64,000 nt of DNA, from the NCBI GenBank assembly GCA_963590165.1, contig CAVANO010000034.1, positions 123,958 through 187,957 on the forward strand. The letters run 5' to 3'. The position numbers were made by a program, and so were the translations under genes. This stretch comes from UBA11524 sp963590165 (GTDB lineage: Bacteria; Bacillota; Clostridia; Christensenellales; Aristaeellaceae). A model generated the notes under the pieces. The model was not told where the DNA came from, ran no database searches, and was given only the letters and a program-made list of their open reading frames with translations. Positions within the stretch are counted from its first letter, which is position 1; the number at the start of each line of letters is the position of its first letter. Below, in pieces: positions 15,745 to 24,156 of this stretch.

Positions 15745-16611
15745 ATGTACTATATTGTCACAGATACATCAACCGATATGCCGCTTTCCTGGATTGAGGC
15801 GCAGCACGACTTCATGATGATGTCTCTTTCCTGCACACGCAACGGTGAATCCTTTATTCCCGGCGCTTCTGACGAGGAAAAAAAGGATGTCTATGATCAA
15901 CTGCGTAACGGTGTGGTCATCAAGACCTCCGCCATCAACACCGCAACGTGGGAAGAGAACTTCCAGAAGCTGCTCGCCGATGGACATGATGTTTTCTGCA
16001 TTGCCTTCTCCAGCGGCCTGTCCAGCACGTACTCTTCAGCAAAGGACGCTGCCAAGGGTCTCTCTGCCAAATATCCGGAGCGCAAGCTCATCGTTGTCGA
16101 CAGCCTGTGTGCATCAGCAGGCGAAGGACTTCTCGTGTATTATGCGCTGAAGAACCGCGAACAAGGCATGTCCATCGAAGAAAATGCCGCATGGATTCAG
16201 TCACATATCCAGAACCTCGTCCACTGGTTCACCGTGGATGACCTGATGTTCCTGTACCGCGGCGGACGTTTGTCCGCAACAAGCGCCATGCTCGGCTCGC
16301 TCATCCGCATCAAGCCGATTCTGCATGTGGATGAGCAGGGACACCTCGCCATGGTCGAGAAGGTCGCAGGACGCCGCCGTAGCATTCGCATGCTTGCCAA
16401 CAAGGTAAAAGAGCACATCGTCAATCCTGAGGGGCAGATGATTTTCATCAGCCACGGCGACTGCGAGGAAGAAGCGAATTCGCTTGCGGATATGATTAAG
16501 GCGGAAATTCCAGGCATTGCCGGCGTGCAGGTCAGCTACATTGGGTCTGTCATCGGTTCTCACTCCGGTCCGGGCACGCTTGCCGTCTTCTTCCTCGGAG
16601 ACCGCCGCTGA
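15745..16611 (+). CDS. DegV family fatty-acid-binding protein
   Basis: 288-residue DegV protein (FakB type). These cytosolic proteins bind a fatty acid and present it to a FakA kinase for phosphorylation. Visible: the N-terminal IVTDTSTDMP motif, the threonine/serine-rich KTSAIN segment, the FSSGLSSTYSSA lipid-headgroup motif, VDSLCASAGEGLLV, and the second-domain VDDLMFLYRGGRLS. The end of the protein contains GSVIGSHSGPGTLAVFF, where family members carry the conserved His. AGGAGG precedes ATG 15745. FakA is not in the window. The gene follows the non-coding RNA terminator and precedes map. Confidence 0.92.
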   Translation: MYYIVTDTSTDMPLSWIEAQHDFMMMSLSCTRNGESFIPGASDEEKKDVYDQLRNGVVIKTSAINTATWEENFQKLLADGHDVFCIAFSSGLSSTYSSAKDAAKGLSAKYPERKLIVVDSLCASAGEGLLVYYALKNREQGMSIEENAAWIQSHIQNLVHWFTVDDLMFLYRGGRLSATSAMLGSLIRIKPILHVDEQGHLAMVEKVAGRRRSIRMLANKVKEHIVNPEGQMIFISHGDCEEEANSLADMIKAEIPGIAGVQVSYIGSVIGSHSGPGTLAVFFLGDRR

Positions 16612-16630
16612 GATAGCGAAAGGAGTGCTT

Positions 16631-17527
16631 ATGCGCACATTGCCTCTTTTTCTTCTGCATCTTCCGGGACGAAACGACACCTGCTGGTGCGGCAGCGGCA
16701 AAAAGTACAAGAGCTGCCACGCATCATTTGATCAGCAGCTGTCTTTTCTGGCGCTCAACGGTCATGAGATTCCCACCCACAAAATGATCAAAACGCCTGA
16801 GCAGATCGAGAAGATCCGAGAAAGTTGCAAAATCAATATAGCGGTACTGGATGAAGTCGGCAAGCAGATTCATGAAGGCATGAACACAGCTGAAATCGAC
16901 CATCTTGTGTATACGATGACGCACGACATGGGCGGCATTCCCGCACCGCTGAATTACGAAGGCTACCCCTACAGTGTCTGCACATCGGTCAATGAACAGG
17001 TCTGCCACGGCTTTCCGTCGGAGAATGTCATCCTGAAAGACGGTGACATCATCAATGTTGACTGTTCGACCATCCTGAACGGCTATTTTTCCGATTCGTC
17101 GAGAATGTACTGCATCGGCAACGTCAGCCCAGAAAAGCAGAAGCTGGTTGATGTAACGAAGAAGTGCGTCGAGCTTGGTCTTGAGCAGGTCAAGCCTTGG
17201 GGCTTCCTCGGCGATATCGGTCAGGCAGTGAATGATTATGCCCGTAGCAACGGTTACCGCGTTGTCCGTGAAATCGGCGGACATGGTTGCGGCATCGAAT
17301 TTCACGAGGATCCTTGGGTCAGCTTCGTGACGAAAAAGGGCACAGAGATGGCGCTCGCGCCGGGCATGATCTTCACCATTGAACCGATGGTCAACATGGG
17401 CACAGATGAAGTCTGCACTCATTCCGGCAACACATGGGAGATTTTCACGGTGGATGGTCAGCCTTCCGCACAGTGGGAAATCATGGTGCTTGTCACCGAA
17501 ACGGGTCATGAGGTGCTTTCCTGGTAA
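16631..17527 (+). CDS. map: Methionine aminopeptidase with N-terminal SEC-C zinc motif
   Basis: 298 residues. It removes the initiator methionine from nascent proteins. Residues about 12-30 hold a SEC-C motif (PGRNDTCWCGSGKKYKSCH), which probably binds zinc and the ribosome or other partners. The rest is the type I aminopeptidase fold, with metal ligands in INVDCST, GYFSDSSRM, GGHGCGIEFHEDP and IFTIEPMV. ATG 16631 is chosen because AAAGGAG lies directly upstream; the longer open frame overlaps the degV coding region. Same strand as degV and galT, likely one unit. Confidence 0.93.
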   Translation: MRTLPLFLLHLPGRNDTCWCGSGKKYKSCHASFDQQLSFLALNGHEIPTHKMIKTPEQIEKIRESCKINIAVLDEVGKQIHEGMNTAEIDHLVYTMTHDMGGIPAPLNYEGYPYSVCTSVNEQVCHGFPSENVILKDGDIINVDCSTILNGYFSDSSRMYCIGNVSPEKQKLVDVTKKCVELGLEQVKPWGFLGDIGQAVNDYARSNGYRVVREIGGHGCGIEFHEDPWVSFVTKKGTEMALAPGMIFTIEPMVNMGTDEVCTHSGNTWEIFTVDGQPSAQWEIMVLVTETGHEVLSW

Positions 17528-17554
17528 TTGATACAACAGAAAGGAAATGGGACT

Positions 17555-19087
17555 ATGTGCTGGGAAGAAAAAGCTACACAGGCAATTGAGCAGCTGCTGA
17601 CGTTTGCATCTGCAAATGGACTGATCGAGCAGCAGGATACCTGCTATTTCCGCAACCTGCTCCTTGATGTGATGAATCTCGATGCGCCGAGCGGAGAACC
17701 GGCGGTACTCATGCAAATTCCCGAAACGGCGACATCGTTGCTACGAAATCTGTGTGATTTGGCAGTCGAAAAAGGGCTCATTGAGGATCTGACCTACGCG
17801 CGTGACCTGTTTTCTGCCCGCGTGATGGGTCTGCTGACGCCGTCACCGAAAGCTGTCCGCGAACAATTCCGTTCATTCCTTGACCATTCGCAGCCTGAAG
17901 AGGCTACAGCATACTTCTACCAGCTGTGCCGCACGTGCGACTACATCAAGGTAGATGCTATCGCGCAAAACGTGCGGTATTTCGCTGATACGGCTGTCGG
18001 CAGACTCGAAATCACCATCAACCTATCCAAGCCTGAGAAGGATCCGAACGAGATTGCAAAACTCAAGAATACGCCAAGCGTCGGCTATCCCAAGTGCATG
18101 CTGTGCGTAGAGAATCCTGGCTACCGCGGTCGCGCGAATTTTCCGGCGCGTCAAAATCACCGCATCATTCCGCTAACACTCGGTGGTCAGGCATGGTACA
18201 TGCAGTATTCGCCGTACGCCTACTATTCCGAGCACTGCATCGTGCTGAACGGTCAGCATGTGCCGATGCGCATCTCACGCGACACATTCGTGCGGCTGTT
18301 CGACTTCGTGAAGCAGTTCCCACATTATATGCTCGGTTCGAATGCTGATTTGCCCATCGTCGGCGGTTCCATCCTCAACCATGACCATTTCCAAGGCGGA
18401 CGCTATCATTTTCCGATGGACAACGCCGGCATCCGCTACGAGCTCACTTCACCGGTGGAGGGAGTATCCGCATCACTGCTTAACTGGCCGATGGCTACTA
18501 TCCAGTTACGCGGCACAGATGAAGAGAAGCTGATTGACGAAGCAAGCCGTATTCTCGACACATGGCGCACCTACAGCGATGCATCCTGCGACATTCTTGC
18601 AGAAACGGATGGTACGCCTCACAACACTATCACACCGATTCTGCGCATGGAGGACGGCGTTTACCGCCTGAATCTCGTCCTGCGCAACAATCGCACCAGC
18701 AAGGAACATCCATTGGGCATCTTCCATCCGCATGCGCCGCTGCATCACATCAAGAAGGAAAACATCGGACTGATTGAGGTCATGGGATTGTTTATCCTGC
18801 CTGGGCGCCTGAAGAAAGAACTGGCAGAAGCAAAACTGTACCTAACCGGCGAGAAGCCGCTTGTTCGCCCGGATGAAGCAGACTGCTGCGCCAAGCATTT
18901 CGACTGGCTAACGGATGTTGTTAAGCGCAACGGTATCTGCAGCACACCGGAAAAAGCAGAAAACGTCCTGCGGCAGGAAGTCGCGGATGTCTGCGCACAG
19001 GTGCTTCAGGATGCAGGCGTCTATAAGTTGGACGAACATGGTCTGGAAGGTTTCAAGCGCTTTATGAAGAAACTTGGGTATGAATAA
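17555..19087 (+). CDS. galT: UDP-glucose--hexose-1-phosphate uridylyltransferase, class II
   Basis: 510-residue Leloir-pathway enzyme that exchanges UMP between UDP-glucose and galactose 1-phosphate. Length and sequence fit the Firmicutes GalT2 class rather than the E. coli-type enzyme (about 350). Visible: a metal/nucleotide region GYPKCMLCVENPGY, the RQNHRIIPL segment, and GGSILNHDHFQGGRY with the histidines of the active centre. ATG 17555 is preferred over the TTG at 17528 for its AAAGGA 9 bases upstream. It fits with the secreted galactanase at 49089-50291, although the two are far apart; galK and galE are not in the window. Confidence 0.93.
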   Translation: MCWEEKATQAIEQLLTFASANGLIEQQDTCYFRNLLLDVMNLDAPSGEPAVLMQIPETATSLLRNLCDLAVEKGLIEDLTYARDLFSARVMGLLTPSPKAVREQFRSFLDHSQPEEATAYFYQLCRTCDYIKVDAIAQNVRYFADTAVGRLEITINLSKPEKDPNEIAKLKNTPSVGYPKCMLCVENPGYRGRANFPARQNHRIIPLTLGGQAWYMQYSPYAYYSEHCIVLNGQHVPMRISRDTFVRLFDFVKQFPHYMLGSNADLPIVGGSILNHDHFQGGRYHFPMDNAGIRYELTSPVEGVSASLLNWPMATIQLRGTDEEKLIDEASRILDTWRTYSDASCDILAETDGTPHNTITPILRMEDGVYRLNLVLRNNRTSKEHPLGIFHPHAPLHHIKKENIGLIEVMGLFILPGRLKKELAEAKLYLTGEKPLVRPDEADCCAKHFDWLTDVVKRNGICSTPEKAENVLRQEVADVCAQVLQDAGVYKLDEHGLEGFKRFMKKLGYE

Positions 19088-19108
19088 ATTAAGAAATGAG
19101 TGAAATGA

Positions 19109-19342
19109 ATGGGAACACGTATATCAATTCGACATAATGCTGATGGAAGCACTACACGGCGAACAACATATTCATATAAAACGCTATTTGGAACCAGAAA
19201 GTCAGAATCATATGTCGAGACGTATTCCGCTGGTCGTAAAGGGCATAGTTTCTTTTTTCATCTTTTGCTATGTTGCGTAGGAATTGGTTTTATTTCCATT
19301 CCGTACATCACTTTCAGTAAGAAGCATTACTGGCATATCTAA
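19109..19342 (+). CDS. Small hypothetical membrane protein
   Basis: 77 residues with an N-terminal polar, Thr/Arg-rich part (ISIRHNADGSTTRRTTYSYK) and one C-terminal membrane helix (about residues 46-68). I do not recognise it with certainty. The ribosome-binding site is poor. The stretch 19088-19440 is clearly richer in A and T than the flanking genes, which could mean recent acquisition or weak selection. It is a real gene only if homologues exist; it ends just before a bidirectional terminator. Confidence 0.4.
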   Translation: MGTRISIRHNADGSTTRRTTYSYKTLFGTRKSESYVETYSAGRKGHSFFFHLLLCCVGIGFISIPYITFSKKHYWHI

Positions 19343-19380
19343 ACATGTTGAGGATTCGTGGCAAGCACGTTTTGACAACC

Positions 19381-19426
19381 AAAAAGAGGATTTGATTCCC
19401 TATTTAGGTTTCAAATCCTCTTTTTT
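19381..19426. terminator. Bidirectional terminator between convergent genes
   Basis: A stem of at least 12 base pairs, AAGAGGATTTGA (19384-19395) with TCAAATCCTCTT (19411-19422), is flanked by A5 on the left and T6 on the right. It works in either direction for the galT side and the fRMsr side. Confidence 0.9.
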
Positions 19427-19441
19427 CTATGTAAAATTTGT

Positions 19442-19936
19442 TCAATATACACGTGTCAGGTCAACCACCTGAACCAGCGTATCCACGAATTGCTGAAGTC
19501 CCCGTGCATCCTCCTCAGAAAAGCGCGACAGGATAGGGGAGTCAATGTCCAACACACCCCAGACTGACTGATTCAGCACAATCGGTACAACAATCTCCGA
19601 CCGTGACGCGCTGTCACAGGCAATATGTCCGGGAAACAGCGCAACATCCGGCACAAGCTGAAGCGCCTGCGTGCGTGCTGCCGTTCCGCATACGCCGCGT
19701 CCAAGCGGAATCTGCGTACATGCCGGCTTGCCCTGAAACGGTCCAAGATGCAGTGTGTCCTCCATGCGAATGTAGAAGCCTGCCCAGTTAATATCCTGCA
19801 TCGCGTTATACAGCAATGCCGCCGCATTACACAAAGCGGATAGGGGAGCCGACTCTTCCGAAAGCGCAATAAGCTGCTCTTTTAACAGGTCGTAAAAGTG
19901 CTCATCCTTCGGGAAATCAGCCATTTCAGCATGCAT
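19442..19936 (-). CDS. GAF-domain free methionine-(R)-sulfoxide reductase
   Basis: 164-residue GAF-fold enzyme that reduces free methionine-R-sulfoxide. The three cysteines are at C73, C83 and C107, with spacings of 10 and 24 residues that equal those of E. coli fRMsr (C84, C94, C118). They lie in PACTQIPLG, GRGVCGTA and HIACDSASRSEIVVP. ATG 19936 is chosen for GGAGG 8 bases upstream; the frame is open further upstream, where it overlaps the hemolysin III gene in another frame. It is 14 bases downstream of the hemolysin III stop, probably in the same transcript. Confidence 0.9.
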   Translation of the reverse strand: MHAEMADFPKDEHFYDLLKEQLIALSEESAPLSALCNAAALLYNAMQDINWAGFYIRMEDTLHLGPFQGKPACTQIPLGRGVCGTAARTQALQLVPDVALFPGHIACDSASRSEIVVPIVLNQSVWGVLDIDSPILSRFSEEDARGLQQFVDTLVQVVDLTRVY

Positions 19937-19950
19937 CGAAGCTCCCTCCG

Positions 19951-20619
19951 TCATAAAACGTAAAAGTAAATCGAAAAGAAATGAAGCACGGTTCCTGCCA
20001 GACAGAAGAAGTGAAAAATCGAATGGAAGTACTTCTTCTTCGAACCGATGGCGTATAGCACAGCGCCAACTGTGTATGCAATGCCACCGCCAACGAGTAG
20101 CATCAGTCCTGCATAGGAGAGATTCGCAACCAGCGTACGCGATGCCAGCAGAATCACCCAACCCAGCAGCACATAGCAGATGACACTAAGCTTCGCAAAT
20201 TTCTTCAGATTCACCGCATTGAGCACCACGCCTGTTATCGCCACCGCCCACACAACACCAAACATGACCCAACCGACTGCTCCGCGCAGCGTTACGAGCG
20301 TATACGGCGTGTATGTACCAGCAATCAACAGAAAAATCGTGCAATGGTCAAAAACGCGGAAGACTTTTTTTGCACGGTTGATTTTAAGCGCGTGATACAG
20401 ACAACTCATCAGATACAGCAATGTTGTCGTCAGCCCGAACACGATGCTCGATGCCAGTTTGTACCCATCACCAGCATGCGTGCTCTTAACGATGCACAGC
20501 ACAAGTGCCGCAATGCCAAGTCCTGCGCCGATGCCATGGGAGATGCTGTTCAGCAGTTCCTCACCGAGCGTGTAGGTCGGAATACCGTACTTCTGACGCT
20601 TGATTGCCTTTTCGTCCAC
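19951..20619 (-). CDS. Hemolysin III / PAQR family membrane protein
   Basis: 222-residue protein with seven predicted membrane helices. Family hallmarks: EELLNSISHGIGAGLG near the N-terminus, the Ser/His pair in LMSCLYHAL, FDHCTIFLLIAGTYTP, and the final HSIFHFFCLAGTVLHF with conserved histidines that in PAQR proteins hold a zinc ion. The family is linked to membrane lipid homeostasis and possible hydrolase activity; the hemolysin name is historical. It ends 14 bases before the fRMsr start and begins 15 bases after the lexA stop. Confidence 0.92.
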   Translation of the reverse strand: MDEKAIKRQKYGIPTYTLGEELLNSISHGIGAGLGIAALVLCIVKSTHAGDGYKLASSIVFGLTTTLLYLMSCLYHALKINRAKKVFRVFDHCTIFLLIAGTYTPYTLVTLRGAVGWVMFGVVWAVAITGVVLNAVNLKKFAKLSVICYVLLGWVILLASRTLVANLSYAGLMLLVGGGIAYTVGAVLYAIGSKKKYFHSIFHFFCLAGTVLHFFSIYFYVL

Positions 20620-20634
20620 CTCAAATCACCAGCC

Positions 20635-21255
20635 TTACTTGATGATTCGGTAAAGCGAAACAACCTTGCCGAGAATAGTCACTTCATCCGCATAAATCGG
20701 TTCCATGGTATGGTTTTCCGGCTGCAGGCGGAAGTGACCATTTTCCTTATAGAAGCGTTTGACCGTGGCACTATCCTCAATCATCGCGACCACGATATCG
20801 CCGTTCATGGCTTCACATGTCTTGCGAACGACAATGTAGTCGCCATCAAGAATGCCCGCTTCGATCATGGATTCGCCCTTGACGTGCAAGATGAAATGCT
20901 CCCCCTCACCGAGCATGACATCTGGAATGGAAACGTACTCCTCAAGATTTTCCTCCGCGAGAATCGGCACGCCTGCCGTCACAGGGCCGACAATCGGAAC
21001 AGCCGTCGAGTTGTTGCGGATGAAATTCGGGTCGCCCATGACTTCCATGGCGCGCGGCTTCATGGCATCACGGTGAAGCAGGCCGCGCTTCTCCAGTCGC
21101 TGGAGATGTCCATGAACAGTGGATGTTGATTTCAGTCCGACAGCCTGTGCAATCTCACGCACAGACGGTGGATAGCCCTTTGTCTGAATTTCAGACTTTA
21201 TGAAATCGAGAATCCGCTGCTGATTATCACCACGTGGTCTTTGCATAGAATTCAT
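20635..21255 (-). CDS. lexA: LexA repressor
   Basis: 206-residue SOS repressor. N-terminal winged-helix DNA-binding domain (about residues 9-70, with GYPPSVREIAQAVGLKSTSTVHGHL). The self-cleavage bond is Ala94-Gly95 (VTAGVP). The catalytic dyad is Ser129 (GESM) and Lys166 (TVKRF), spaced 37 residues as in E. coli LexA. Start at 21255 or, nine bases in, at 21246 (MQRPRG). A promoter and a probable LexA box lie directly upstream, so autoregulation is likely. It is followed by hemolysin III and fRMsr on the same strand. Confidence 0.95.
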   Translation of the reverse strand: MNSMQRPRGDNQQRILDFIKSEIQTKGYPPSVREIAQAVGLKSTSTVHGHLQRLEKRGLLHRDAMKPRAMEVMGDPNFIRNNSTAVPIVGPVTAGVPILAEENLEEYVSIPDVMLGEGEHFILHVKGESMIEAGILDGDYIVVRKTCEAMNGDIVVAMIEDSATVKRFYKENGHFRLQPENHTMEPIYADEVTILGKVVSLYRIIK

Positions 21256-21284
21256 TCGCCGCCTTTCTTTATATTGATGAATTT

Positions 21285-21313
21285 ATTATATCATACTTTG
21301 ACGTAAAATTCAA
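21285..21313 (-). promoter_or_regulatory. lexA promoter
   Basis: On the minus strand: TTGAAT at 21313-21308, 17-base spacer, TATAAT at 21290-21285. The -35 element overlaps the predicted LexA box. Confidence 0.7.
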
Positions 21314-21324
21314 ACAGTCGTTCG
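21311..21324. promoter_or_regulatory. Probable LexA operator
   Basis: CAAACAGTCGTTCG fits the Gram-positive LexA consensus CGAACRNRYGTTYC with three mismatches. It overlaps the -35 of lexA and lies 68 bases before the start codon of the divergent Cys-rich gene, so it could control both. Confidence 0.5.
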
Positions 21325-21391
21325 ATGCATCTTGCAATTTCTTTTGGTCGATGCTATACTACTCTATACCAACAGGAAGGAAGGGATACGG

Positions 21392-21574
21392 ATGGCCAAA
21401 CAGTGTGTTCTATACGATCGGGAATGCATCGACTGCGGCGAATGCCAGCGGTGCGATTTGGATCCCGACAAAATTTGCGATAACTGCATGCGGTGCGTCA
21501 GCGGCGATGCTGACTATCGTGCAATTACAATTACTGGAATTGAGCTGGAAGGGGAGTCGGATGACGATCGCTAA
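21392..21574 (+). CDS. Small Cys-rich conserved hypothetical protein
   Basis: 60 residues with eight cysteines in the first 36, including CIDCGECQRCDLDP and ICDNCMRC; this suggests binding of zinc or an iron-sulfur cluster. The acidic C-terminus (ELEGESDDDR) has no membrane segment. I recall very similar small proteins (CDLDP...CDNC pattern) across Clostridia, without known function. ATG 21392 has AAGGAAGGG upstream. It is divergent from lexA, sharing the regulatory gap, and converges on the recombinase gene. Confidence 0.75.
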   Translation: MAKQCVLYDRECIDCGECQRCDLDPDKICDNCMRCVSGDADYRAITITGIELEGESDDDR

Positions 21575-21584
21575 GGTCTGTTTT

Positions 21585-22718
21585 TCACTTTTGCGAATCG
21601 TCATCTTGATGCTCTGTTTTCTCGACTTCTTCGCGTGTCGGCAGTAGCACATGCTCCGCCGCCATTCTGCGCCGTTGATCCGTCATTTCAGCATAGTGCT
21701 TGCGTGTCGTATCAACGGACGAATGGCCAAGCACGTCCGCGACCAGATAGATGTCGCCAGTTTCTTGATACAGATTTGTGGCAAACGTACTGCGGAGCTT
21801 ATGTGGGCTGATTCTCGGTTTCAATGGTGCTGCCACTGCTGCGTACTTCTTGACGAGATTCTGAATGGCACGCTGTGTCATCCGCCGCTTTTGCAGGGAC
21901 AGAAACAGCGCATCTTCATGACCCGGCAGCGTCTCAATTTGCTTGCGCTCCTCGATGTAATCAGCCAAAGCCTCAGCAACCTCAGGCGGAAAATACAGGA
22001 CAACCTGGTTTCCGCCTTTTCTTGTGACCAAAAAAGCATTATTCTCTAGGTCAATGTCCGCCAGATTCAGCCCGACACACTCAGAAACGCGGATGCCTGT
22101 GCCAAGAAAAAGTGAAATCAGCGCAAAATCACGTTTGGACGTTAACTTCTGGAATTCCTTTTGCTTCTTCGTCAGCCCTTCGCCTGTAGCGGACTGGCTC
22201 AGCATCCGCTGCAGCTCATCCTGAGACAGGCGGATGATGGGCTTCTCGTGGATTTTCGGCAAACTGATGAGCGTCAGGACATTTGCCTCGATCCGATGGT
22301 TCTTAAACAGGAATTCGTAAAAGGAGCGCAGTGCAGACAGTTTTCGCTTGATCGCCAGTTCATGGTTAACGAGCGGTTTGAGCGCCTGCGCGGAATCTTC
22401 ACCATCATCCTGCGCCTTGAAATAGTACGTCAGATACTCGATATAAGCAGACAGATCGCTCTGCGTGACGCTGCCAATCTGCGCATCCGTCAGCAGATTG
22501 GTCGGCGTATCCGCAAAGGCGCTCCGTTCGCGCTGCAAGAACCCGAAGAATGTCCGCATATCAATGGAATACGCCAGCCGCGTGAACGTACCAGTCGTCA
22601 CAGCAATGCTTCGGATGAAATCGCCGCACGCCTGCGGCAGTTCACGCAGGATCTGACGAATCTGCACAATTCGCTTCGCATCGACCTGTTCGCGGTACGA
22701 TGGCGTATTTGATGGCAT
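21585..22718 (-). CDS. Tyrosine recombinase, XerC/XerD-like
   Basis: 377-residue site-specific recombinase. N-terminal SAM-like core-binding domain (about residues 20-165), then the catalytic domain with Arg in LGTGIRVSE, Lys in TRKGGN, HKLRST (His and second Arg), LGHSS and the nucleophile Tyr in TRKHYAEM. It is longer than XerC/D (about 300), with extra residues before the catalytic domain and a charged tail. ATG 22718 has AGGAGG 8 bases upstream; a GTG at 22724 is too close to it. In Bacillus a xerC-type gene sits in the topA-trmFO-hslV cluster; here it is displaced downstream of rnhA. A 10-base inverted repeat lies 31 bases upstream of the start. Confidence 0.9.
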   Translation of the reverse strand: MPSNTPSYREQVDAKRIVQIRQILRELPQACGDFIRSIAVTTGTFTRLAYSIDMRTFFGFLQRERSAFADTPTNLLTDAQIGSVTQSDLSAYIEYLTYYFKAQDDGEDSAQALKPLVNHELAIKRKLSALRSFYEFLFKNHRIEANVLTLISLPKIHEKPIIRLSQDELQRMLSQSATGEGLTKKQKEFQKLTSKRDFALISLFLGTGIRVSECVGLNLADIDLENNAFLVTRKGGNQVVLYFPPEVAEALADYIEERKQIETLPGHEDALFLSLQKRRMTQRAIQNLVKKYAAVAAPLKPRISPHKLRSTFATNLYQETGDIYLVADVLGHSSVDTTRKHYAEMTDQRRRMAAEHVLLPTREEVEKTEHQDDDSQK

Positions 22719-22748
22719 TTTCACCGCCTCCTGCAGCTTTTTTTGACA

Positions 22749-22784
22749 TAACTATTCGTGAAACTGTGGTTTAGCGAATAGTTA
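22749..22784. repeat. Inverted repeat upstream of the recombinase gene
   Basis: Perfect 10-base arms, TAACTATTCG (22749-22758) and CGAATAGTTA (22775-22784), with a 16-base spacer. Neither side has a T-run, so it is not a normal terminator. It could be an operator or a recombinase-binding site. Confidence 0.6.
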
Positions 22785-22804
22785 CAGCTTGCGGTCTCCC
22801 TTTC

Positions 22805-23296
22805 TCAAGTAGCATCATCATTTTCATCCAGCGCATTCAGACGACGATATTCCTTGATCGCGCCGGTCGCCAGCTCATCACAACGAATATTCTCAGGATG
22901 GTCAGCATGACCCTTGACCTTGTAGAAAGTCACATTGTGCTTCTTGGTCTGTGAAAGCAGAATCAGCCACAGATCCTGATTTTCGACCGGCTGACCGGCG
23001 GTATTTTTCCAGCCGCGCTTCTTCCAGCCGTCAATCCAGTGGTCATTGAAGGCATTGACCAAATACGCGCTGTCCGAATACAGCTTGACATCGCACGGCT
23101 CCTTCAGTGCGCCAAGACCGCTGATTGCTGCGAACAGCTCCATCCGGTTGTTTGTCGTCCCTGCCATGTATCCACTGAGTTCCTTGCGATGCGGACCAAA
23201 CTCCAGGATGCAGCCCCAGCCGCCTGGGCCGGGGTTGCCGGAGCACGCACCATCCGTGTAGATGTTGACCTGTTTGCGGGGACGTAAATCTGCCAT
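22805..23296 (-). CDS. rnhA: Ribonuclease HI
   Basis: 163-residue enzyme that cuts the RNA strand of RNA-DNA hybrids. The four acidic catalytic residues are visible in order: Asp in IYTDGACSGNPGPGGWG, Glu in TNNRMELFAAI, Asp in LYSDSAYLVNAF, and Asp in the CDELA segment after the handle region (HADHPENIRCDELA, which also carries the conserved His). ATG 23296 is chosen because GGGGAGAG lies upstream; a longer open frame overlaps proC. Follows proC closely. Confidence 0.94.
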   Translation of the reverse strand: MADLRPRKQVNIYTDGACSGNPGPGGWGCILEFGPHRKELSGYMAGTTNNRMELFAAISGLGALKEPCDVKLYSDSAYLVNAFNDHWIDGWKKRGWKNTAGQPVENQDLWLILLSQTKKHNVTFYKVKGHADHPENIRCDELATGAIKEYRRLNALDENDDAT

Positions 23297-23325
23297 ATCG
23301 CTCTCCCCTTCCGTTATAGTTCGCA

Positions 23326-24132
23326 TTAATTCGCCATTCGCCTTGATTTATCGGCACATGCCGCCATTGCTTCTTGAATTGCCGCGCGGAATCCATCTTT
23401 TTCCAGCACTTCGACCGCATCGATGGTCGTTCCTGCTGGTGAACAAACAGCGTCTTTTAGCTCTGCAGGGTGTTTCCCGGTCTCCAGCACCATTTTCGCG
23501 CTGCCGAGTACCGACTGAGCCGCCATTTTAATCGCCGCTGTGCGTGGAATCCCCTCTTTGACCGCTGCATCCGCCATTGCTTCAATCAGGATGAATACAT
23601 ATGCCGGGCTGCTGCCGCTGACTGCCGTAACGCCGTCAAACAGGTGCTCATCGAGGATAATCGTCTCACCGATGGCACCAAAAATGCCCTCAGCGTATAC
23701 GAAATCCTCCTCCGAGAATGTCGTTTCACGGCAGATGGCAGTCATGCCTGCACCAACAAGCGCCGGCGTGTTAGGCATAACACGCATTATCGCTGCATTC
23801 GTACCGGCTAGCTTTTCCTGCAGCATGGCAGTTGTCCAGCCTGCTGCAATGGAGATAACGGCATGATTATTCAGGCAGTCATGAATCTCATCGAGAATGC
23901 CTCCAAGTACCTGCGGCTTGACAGCAAGCAGGATCATCCGACATTCTTGGGCAAGTGTCCTCGCGTCGTTCGTGCGGCACAGTTCAGGAAACTCATCCTC
24001 CATCGCCTGCAACTTTTCGACACTCTGCTCACAGACCATCATTTCATCAACCGATGCATATCCGGAAGTCAGCATCCCACGCAGGATTGCACCGCCCATG
24101 TTCCCTGCCCCAATCAGACCGATTTTTTTCAT
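23326..24132 (-). CDS. proC: Pyrroline-5-carboxylate reductase
   Basis: 268-residue NAD(P)H-dependent enzyme for the last step of proline synthesis. Rossmann start IGLIGAGNMGGAILRGML, the LAVKPQ motif, RVMPNTPALVGAGMTAI, and the C-terminal signature GSSPAYVFILIEAMADAAVKEG...PAELKDAVCSPAGTTI. Length is normal. It lies between hslU and rnhA on the same strand. Confidence 0.95.
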   Translation of the reverse strand: MKKIGLIGAGNMGGAILRGMLTSGYASVDEMMVCEQSVEKLQAMEDEFPELCRTNDARTLAQECRMILLAVKPQVLGGILDEIHDCLNNHAVISIAAGWTTAMLQEKLAGTNAAIMRVMPNTPALVGAGMTAICRETTFSEEDFVYAEGIFGAIGETIILDEHLFDGVTAVSGSSPAYVFILIEAMADAAVKEGIPRTAAIKMAAQSVLGSAKMVLETGKHPAELKDAVCSPAGTTIDAVEVLEKDGFRAAIQEAMAACADKSRRMAN

Positions 24133-24156
24133 GTTACAAAGCCTCCTTTCCTGTGA

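Noticed and set aside
15591..15797. Small lipoprotein-like ORF (lipobox-like LFGC) inside the non-coding RNA
   Set aside because: It runs through the strong terminator, begins with GTG without a ribosome-binding site and ends inside degV in another frame.
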